From the NCBI GenBank assembly GCA_026122225.1, contig JANEZZ010001953.1, positions 1,178,001 through 1,242,000 on the forward strand: 64,000 nucleotides of DNA. Direction: 5' to 3'. Made by a program: the position numbers and the translations under genes. Numbering within the stretch: the first letter of the stretch is position 1; each line of letters starts with the position of its first letter. Positions 57,376 to 64,000 of this stretch are shown here, in pieces. This stretch comes from Heloderma charlesbogerti. Lineage: Eukaryota > Chordata > Lepidosauria > Squamata > Helodermatidae. The notes under the pieces are model-generated. The model saw nothing but the letters and a program-made list of their open reading frames with translations, was not told the origin of the DNA and ran no database searches.

Positions 57376-57845
57376 ATCATAGAATCATAGAATAGTAGGG
57401 TTGGAAGGGGCCTACAAGGCCATCGAGTCCAACCCCCTGCTCAATGCAGAAATCCAAGTCAGAGCATCCCTGACAGATGGCTGTCCAGCCTCGTCTTGAA
57501 TGCCTCCAGTGTGGGAGAGCCCACCACCTCCCTAGGTCACTGGTTCCATTGTCGTATTGCTATAACAGTCAGGAAGTTTTTCCTGATGTTCAGCCGGAAT
57601 CTGGCGTCCTGTAACTCAAGCCCATTCTTCCGTGTCCTGCACTCTCGGATGATCAAGAAGAGATGCTGGCCTTCCTCTCTGTGACAACCTTTCAAGTACT
57701 TGAAGAGCGCTATCCTATCTCCCCTCAGTCTTCTCTTCTCAAGGCTGAACATGCCCAGTTCTTTCAGTCTCTCTTCATAGGGCTGTGTTTCCAGTCCCCT
57801 GATCATCTTTGTTGCCCTCCTCTGAGCCCTCTCCAGTTCGAAGCT
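57376..57845 (-). mobile_element. CR1 LINE 3' fragment
   Basis: ATCATAGAATCATAGAATAG marks the reversed 3' end. The minus frame 57537-57806 encodes [20 protein letters not shown] and [17 protein letters not shown]. Same subfamily as 27311-27841 and 45430-46606. Confidence 0.9.
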
Positions 57846-57861
57846 GGTGCTGCCTTTTGTC

Positions 57862-57994
57862 TAGCCTTCCCCAACCTGGTGCCTTCCAGATATTTTTGGA
57901 CTTCAACTCCCAGCAGCCCCCAGCTAGCATGGCCAGTGGTCACAGATGCTGGGAGTTGTCAAAACATCTGGAGGGCACTAGGTTGGGGAAGGCT
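57862..57994. mobile_element. Palindromic MITE family A, copy 5
   Basis: Left arm TAGCCTTCCCCAACCTGGTG, core GGACTTCAACTCCCAGCAGC, right arm GGGCACTAGGTTGGGGAAGG. About 133 bp, directly beside the CR1 fragment. Confidence 0.85.
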
Positions 57995-60639
57995 ACTTTT
58001 GTCCATACAGCTGTAAATCATTGAGGGCAATTGGCCATAAGTCAGCCACTGAAACTGGAAACTACTCACCAAGCTGAATGGACTAAAAATGGCTTACAGT
58101 GAACTCTGATACCAATGCCAGTAGTATCAACAGACCCTATGTTGCTTTAATGGCTTCTGAATTGTTGAAACAATTAGCATTCATTGTTACTGTTTTATTT
58201 TGCAGAGATATAGGTTTCCTTTACAGGTTCTCTTGTGCTACCAGGATATTGCTCTGTTCACATGCAACTAATTAGAAGGCAATTTAATTTAAAGGCAATT
58301 TAACAGGCAAACAAATTTTCCCTTTGGAATTTAGAAGAAATCTTGGAACATCTCTATTGACTTTTGTCGGTATTGTCACTGAAATGTCTGTATATTTGGG
58401 AATTAAATCTGACAAGTTTCATTTATGGGGAAACAAATATAACCATGACATTATCTCAAAGCTTCTTTATATTTAACATTTTAGTATTTGCTTAGGTTGC
58501 TTTGTCTGGAAAACAGAAGTTAGGATGTTGTTACTTACGTAGACCATCAACAGATGTTTTAAAATATATGGGGTTGGATATTCACGGAAGGTGCCTCTGC
58601 CCCATTCAGCAGGGTCCCCCAACCCTTTGTGAAGCATTTCCAGGGGGTAGGAGGGGCTGTTGTGGGAAAACAGGGCAGGGAAGTCCACATCTGCCAGCCC
58701 AGCTGCAGACACATAAACCTGAATCCAACCTCTTATCTCTGTTCATTATACAAACTCAACTATTTAAAAGAGGGTTGTGCTCTCTACAGAACACTCAGAG
58801 TGATTTTGTTAGCACAAAACTTAAATGTAATTTTGTATAAGGTAATACTCTTGAATGTACTGGATATTTTATTAGTTGAATAATAATTATATTATTTCAA
58901 ATTATTTCAAATTTATTTCAGCTATTGTTCCATGATGATCCAACCACAAATTTTAGTGATGGCCTTTGGCTAAAATAATAAAACTGAACTAAACTTAACT
59001 TTTGAATAGTCTAATAATGGTTGTTTGAACAATCATGATGAACCTCTGCAAAAGATTGCTAACCTCAGGAATTATACTATTTTCCCTGCCAAGTGCTTTC
59101 TGTTCACTGTTTCTTCTTTCTTTCCTTCTCTATGTAAATATTCTGGGACACTGATGTAAGTGTTACTGATTTGCATGACTTGGACCTACTTCCAAGTAAA
59201 CATGCATAAGATTGCACTGCACAACTAAGACTTGCTTACCTGTAACAATTTAGTAACATATAGGGATGTTCCTATCTCTGTTTGGTGTGCCCAGCAATGC
59301 CTGCGTAATCACCGCTTTTCCAGATTTTGTTTTGTTTAATGGTTGAATCTCCTAACTCCTTTTATTTAGATCTGTGACTGCTATCTTCAATGTACTTAGC
59401 AACTAAAGACACTTGGCTTGTCTGGCTAGGGTTAGGTGTATATTACACTGTTTAAGTGCTAAAAACTTCCTGTTCGCTAATCTATCACAAACAGTAGTGA
59501 AAGCCTCGTTGTCGCCTCATTCCCATGCCAGGGCAAGGGGGGTCCATCAGTTACCCTGGTGCTCCAGCAGAGATGAGGTTATCGCTCCTGCTCTGAAAAC
59601 AAAGTCCTGGAGCTGTGCTCCTATACTTTCCCCCTTCACTACAACACTACAAATGTTATAACACATGCCCTTTCATTTTCAATCCATGTCCTCCTAAATC
59701 CCTAGCATGCCACTTGTCTTTTTCACCACGATTGCACTCCAAGTTGCAATTTCATGGAGCTGCCATAACCCTGGAAAGTCGCAACTAGTTCAGATCCCAG
59801 TAGTGGGGTCAGGCCATTTGCCCAATATGCATCACTTTATACTTCCACTGAATCTACTATCTCTTTCATTTTGTCGCCCTGTCACCCAGTTTGGCAATGT
59901 TTTTCTGGAGCTCTTCAGTCTGCGTAGTATACAGCATCAACCAGATCACTTCTACCTACATGTTCGTTGACACCCTCAATAATTATTTAAAAGACAAAAC
60001 TTCCCTTTGCAGGAACAATGTTGATTCTACCTCAGGAAGTGTTGTTCTGTTTGTTTAATAAATCTAGCTTTAATAATGCACTCTGCTAATTTATCCAGGA
60101 CTGGTTAGGCTAACAAGTGAGAGTTATCCCCTCGCCGCCCCTTTGATGCTCCTTTTCGGAGCTTTTAGTTTGTTCACATGGGTTTTTTTCTTCTGTGCTT
60201 CTGAAGTGCGCAAATGAGTTCTAACTTTCTCTTAGTATTATTTTTTCCCAGTCCTTCACAACTGTGCACAAATTAGCCTATATGCAGTCTCACCTTGTCA
60301 GTTTCCTTGTATGTTACCTACGCCACTTCAGGGGTCCCTTTGACAGCTGTAACTTATGAGGACATTGACAAGATGAGACTACACATAGCAGACAGCCGAA
60401 TCTGTGTTCTTGTGTGCTTGGAAAGACTGGGGGAAAAATATGACCCCATTTGTGTACCGAAGGTTTTTTTTTTAAGTGACAGTCCTTCCAAAGTGCCATT
60501 TGGGCATCAGTGGAGGGGCAGTCACTGGTGAGGGAGGCTGGAGGCAGCATTGGGGAGATTGCAAAGAGCGCTATGAGCTTTCTTGCTGCTCTTGCTGAGC
60601 AGCTGTGTAGCCGCTTGGGAGAAGCTACAGTGCTGTGTT
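57995..60639 (+). other. Intron 6 sequence without clear elements
   Basis: A half copy of family D is at about 59180-59225 (CTACTTCCAAGTAAACATGC, ATAAGATTGCACTG). The open frames here (up to 112 codons) have no recognised domains. Confidence 0.5.
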
Positions 60640-60830
60640 CAAGACATCACAACAAGCCACCCTGAGAACAAGCTATCCACAACAACCCTACTACAAGCCA
60701 TGGGTTCTCAGGATGGCTTGTTCGGAAAAAAACAACTCACGCTAAATCACCTGCGCCAGGTTTGGACATCGTGGTAAGCCATGCTGATGCTGACATGGCC
60801 CACCATGGCTTACCATGACATGTGAAACCA
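60640..60830. repeat. Two adjacent hairpins, probable palindromic MITE
   Basis: CAAGCCACCCTGAGAAC (60654) pairs with GTTCTCAGGATGGCTTG (60706-60722). GGTAAGCCATG (60773) pairs with CATGGCTTACC (60807-60817). The shared AAGCCA/TGGCTT theme suggests one element. Confidence 0.5.
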
Positions 60831-61367
60831 GTCTCTCTCTGTATGTCCCTAACAGTAACAAGTAAGTGTTTCTCTGGACTTTGTGCTAGCTGAAGGGCGC
60901 CACTTCCCAAACACTGGGGTGGGGTGGGGGTGGGGATTCCAGCCATCAAGCAACATTAATGTTCTTTTGTCAAACTCCCTGACCACCAATTACTTGCCTG
61001 GTAACAGGCCAGTAAGTAGTAAGCAACACATCCAAACTCCTAACAATATTCAGCAGTTTCTCCATGCCATTTCTAGGATAAGTTAACCATCAGATTTTAC
61101 AGAAAGTGCACTAAAGTTACTTCAACACCACCAGGAGATTTTTTTTAGTAAACAGTGGGCACCTACAGTCAACAGAGTTTGCTTGCACATAATTGAACAC
61201 TGATATTCCCCTATTTGGTGAGTAGTGGTGGAATAAATATTTCCAATGGCATTTTAAAAATTAACTTACTCTCCATTTTGTTGTCTTAAACATCGATCAC
61301 AATTACCACTACTCTAACCATCTAAAAGACCCTTTTAAACTGAAAAACAAGTGAAGACAGGCATCTC

Positions 61368-61456
61368 AGTGCAATCCTATCCATATCTGCTCAGAAGTAA
61401 GCCCTATTGAGTTCAACAGGACTTACTCCCAGGTAAATGAGTATAGGATTGCAGCC
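61368..61456. mobile_element. Family D Harbinger-like MITE, well preserved
   Basis: CAGTGCAATCCTATCCATAT, CTGCTCAGAAGTAAGCCCTA, then the mirror GGACTTACTCCCAGGTAAAT, GAGTATAGGATTGCAGCC, followed by TTA. It is the clearest copy of the family in the window. Confidence 0.8.
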
Positions 61457-61535
61457 TTAGTTGAAAATAGACATTGAAGTCGAAATGTCTCCTTAAGCAG
61501 CCCAAACTGACAACTAAAAATCGATTGATGGCTTA

Positions 61536-61766
61536 GGGTGCTTCCAGTTTAAGAGCTCCCAGGACTAAGAATCACTTGGCATTGTGCAGCTATTCCAACT
61601 TTTCTTTCTTAACAGATTTTCTGCAGTGAGAAAAACGATGGAAGAAGCAATGGGCAAATATGGGAGTGTTATGAATTGAAGATGACAACATCTGCCCCCA
61701 CCCCCAATAGAATTCTGTGAATGAGGCAAGGCAGTGGCGCCATAAAAGCCTTGTCTGGAAGCACTC
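61536..61766 (-). mobile_element. MITE family C, copy 2
   Basis: Homologous to 7212-7433 in reverse orientation: ends GGGTGCTTCCAG and CTGGAAGCACTC, interior TTTTCTGCAGTGAGAAAAAC and AATTCTGTGAATGAGGCAAG. No exact target duplication. Confidence 0.7.
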
Positions 61767-61942
61767 AAAGCCATTGTTACTGGGATGTGCCTTTTAACCC
61801 CATTGATATTATTAACTCCTGGAAAATGCATGGCCTGGGCAACCACTGGTATTAGCCAGTTTGCTGACTACCTTTAAGTCATCTCTGACCTTTCCATGTC
61901 CTGTTTCCCTTCACCATTTAGATCTTAAATGGCTTTTCTAAG

Positions 61943-62085
61943 TGGTTGAACTAGAGGGTGAGGCAGAGAGTGAAAAGCCACCTGAGGCAAACTATGAACC
62001 AACTGAAGTTGCGTTCTCAGATGACAAAGAGCTGGATTGCACATCCAAGGCTAAAAGGCCTAAAATGAAGGATCCAGTAATTGAG
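61943..62085 (+). CDS. REEP1: Probable REEP1 exon 7 encoding a C-terminal extension
   Basis: From acceptor TGGCTTTTCTAAG to donor GTACTT there are 143 bp in frame with exon 6 (two bases complete its split codon) and free of stops. The product reads VVELEGEAESEKPPEANYEP, TEVAFSDDKELDCTSKAKRP, KMKDPVIE: acidic, then lysine-rich. The composition and the SDD..KAKRPK motif resemble the REEP2 tail (EDDMGDKAPKRAKPIKK), so a homologous C-terminal exon is likely. Another acceptor, GAACTAG ending at 61954, also keeps frame and would drop four residues, but has a poorer pyrimidine tract. It ends in phase 0 and no stop was found downstream, so the gene should continue past the window. Confidence 0.65.
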
Positions 62086-64000
62086 GTACTTTCACAATGG
62101 AAATGGGCTTAAAACACACAGAGGTCACTTTACTTTCCAAAACACGACTTTCCTTTTGCAATAGAAAAACCTCTGGCTGGCCCTCAACTCAGTAACTATT
62201 TTGTTTCTTGTAAAATTGTGGGCTTTTCTACACACAGCTATTAATCAGCTGCATCTACTTTCAGTTTCGTCACAGAATTAGGATCCGAGCACTACACAAA
62301 GAGTGTTTCCTTTCCTGCTACATAACCTCTAGGTGGCGCTGTAGTATAGTGGAATAGTGCAAATACATAAGTGAATAAAGTGTTTCTTTCACAAAAAGTA
62401 CCGCATTTTCCCTGCTCTAAAAAAAAAATCACCCAAAGTGCTCTTTAGATGCAGAAGTGAAACTGGAGGATCATGTCATTGTTTAAATAAATGCCTCTTT
62501 TAGAAAGCTCTAAATCTGTGTCATCAAAGGCACTGTGAGGTGCCCCTTGAATTATGAGAGTGGTATGTCCTTGTATTTAGGTAGTAAACAGAAGTCTTTA
62601 AAAGGTGTATATATGTCCAGCCATACTTATATTTAGGATTATAAATCTTTCATTTTAAGAGAAAGGGCTATTTCTGATGCAGTCTTGCCCCTGACATGGA
62701 AACTGTTAAAGTTCCTGCCTTATATTTTGCACCACGTACGCAGTAAAGACACTGTATGATGTTGCATATTGTGCTAATAACGTAGCCTGGATGTATCTAG
62801 ATTTTGCCTTGCTCTTTCAGCCCTAACCCTCTCCTTCTGCAGGCTGGGGGCAAAATGAAGTTAGGGTCACTGATATATAAACATCTACAAGCATATATGT
62901 TTTAAAGTTTAATTCTGATGACCAACCTGTTTGAAAGCTTATCTGCAGCTGCAGCTGCTGCTTCCTATGAGAGCATATATGGAATGCTTGCAAAGCTCAC
63001 CTTATCTTGCAGAGTTGAATCCTGCCCATCTTTAGACAAAATTCAGGATGGGAGCACCATATTTGCAGACTAGTTCTGCCCATCAAGTCTAGACTCTTAA
63101 TTCTGATAACTAATTCCTTGCAATATGTATCTTAAGCTGCAGAGTACAACCCTATAGATCACACAGGGAAAGCAGGTAGACGATGCACGGCTGGTGCCCA
63201 TTGCCTCCATGCTTCAGTGCCACATCCAACCTGCAGAGTGCCTTTGAGTGCCTGGAGCCTAACTTGCAAGTGAGCACAATACTGGAGACTGCAAAAGACC
63301 TTTACTGCTTACGTTAAGGCAGGAGCCTTAACTGACAATTTCCATGCCTTAGGGGACATGGGTGAATTTGTAATAGCCTTCTATCTCCTCTCAACCTGAA
63401 GGGTTGTTTTTTTTAAAAAAAATCCAATAATGTTCTTGTCTGAAAACAGAATTTATTGCATTAAATGAGCTCTCTCAGGGGGAGGGAAGCAGGCAGCAGG
63501 CAGCAAATCTTAAGTTCACTGTGACTCTATAACAGTGAGAGGGTTGGATCCAGGATCTGCCTTCATGGACAAAAGGGCTCCACTCACAGGAGGTGCCTCC
63601 ACCCAGTTTTGAGGGAATCTCTCCTACCCCCTGCACCACAACTCACCCCCTTCATCAGGGTGCCCCGACCCTCTGTTTTCAAAGGGCTGAAGGGGAGGAG
63701 GGGCGGGGGCATCCCTGTTGCACACGCCTGAATCAGCATTTATACTATACGTTAAGGAATGGGAAATACTTCAGATACGTTGTCAGTGATGATCAACAAG
63801 AATTTTCTCACTCACACACAGGCACACTCCTGCCACACTTTGTGCTGTAGCCCACTCAGGCCAATAGTAATTGCTATTTGGGGTTGCACTTCACAAGGGC
63901 TGGGAGGAATGTGTCTGGCCACAGCATGAAGAACTTCATCAGGAGGGCTTTAAACTGAATTCTACAGGGGAGGGAGATGTAAAGTTGGGGGAAACAATGG
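62086..64000 (+). other. REEP1 intron 7 (inferred), nothing recognised
   Basis: No exon with a stop codon could be matched to the gene, and no repeat family is clear. A C-rich block with several short frames lies at 63590-63720. Confidence 0.45.

Larger units (their letters stand above)
52828..61942 (+). other. REEP1 intron 6
   Basis: About 9.1 kb, bounded by donor GTTAGT and the proposed acceptor TGGCTTTTCTAAG. It holds MITE family A, B, C and D copies, a CR1 fragment and simple repeats, listed separately. No further exon was recognised, but a small alternatively used exon cannot be excluded by eye. Confidence 0.6.

Noticed and set aside
61945..62050. Reading the exon 7 region in the frame starting AGG GTG AGG
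   Set aside because: That frame meets a stop (AAA TGA) at about 62066 and does not join exon 6 in phase; the frame used in the annotation stays open and resembles the REEP2 tail.

Overview
This window is vertebrate nuclear DNA, most likely from a squamate reptile (lizard or snake). Three things point there. Two closely similar BovB (RTE-clade) LINE copies are present, a LINE family abundant in squamates. There are also CR1, L2 and Tx1-like L1 LINEs together. Finally, there are many short palindromic DNA transposons of types common in squamate genomes. I cannot name the species.

The only host gene I can support is REEP1, on the plus strand. It encodes an endoplasmic-reticulum membrane-shaping protein of the TB2/DP1/HVA22 family (human disease locus SPG31). 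Five coding exons have the expected phases and splice sites: 36935-37007, 38846-38922, 41346-41466, 43976-44089 and 52641-52827. A sixth, 61943-62085, fits the reading frame and encodes an acidic then basic C-terminal extension. The exon with the start codon is not in the window and should lie just to the left, because the window opens in a CpG-rich island of promoter type. The last exon with the stop codon appears to lie to the right. Everything else is intron.

Layout. 1-660: CpG island. 660-36900: intron 1, mostly repeats. Within it lie a BovB copy (16503-17697), a three-unit ~277 bp tandem repeat (18945-19785), a hairpin-rich Harbinger-type element (21322-21780) and a minus-strand Tx1/L1-like LINE (about 23290-33915). 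That LINE has been broken by at least five later insertions: a 1.55 kb terminal-inverted-repeat element, a CR1/BovB pair, a hAT element with perfect 8 bp target duplications, and two LTR-like segments in opposite orientation. 36900-44100: REEP1 exons 2-5 and short introns, with an 88 bp tandem repeat. 44100-52640: intron 5, with a 5S-rRNA-like SINE, a CR1 reverse-transcriptase fragment and compound microsatellites. 52641-62085: exon 6, intron 6 and the extension exon. 62086-64000: intron sequence with nothing recognised.

The most unusual structure is inside the hAT element (30157-31091). It is a ~360 bp near-perfect inverted repeat whose arms are themselves built from smaller palindromes, followed by a ~41 bp G/C-rich minisatellite. 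No prokaryotic features, CRISPR arrays, tRNA genes or second host gene were found. The open reading frames outside REEP1 and the LINEs look like chance or repeat-derived frames.
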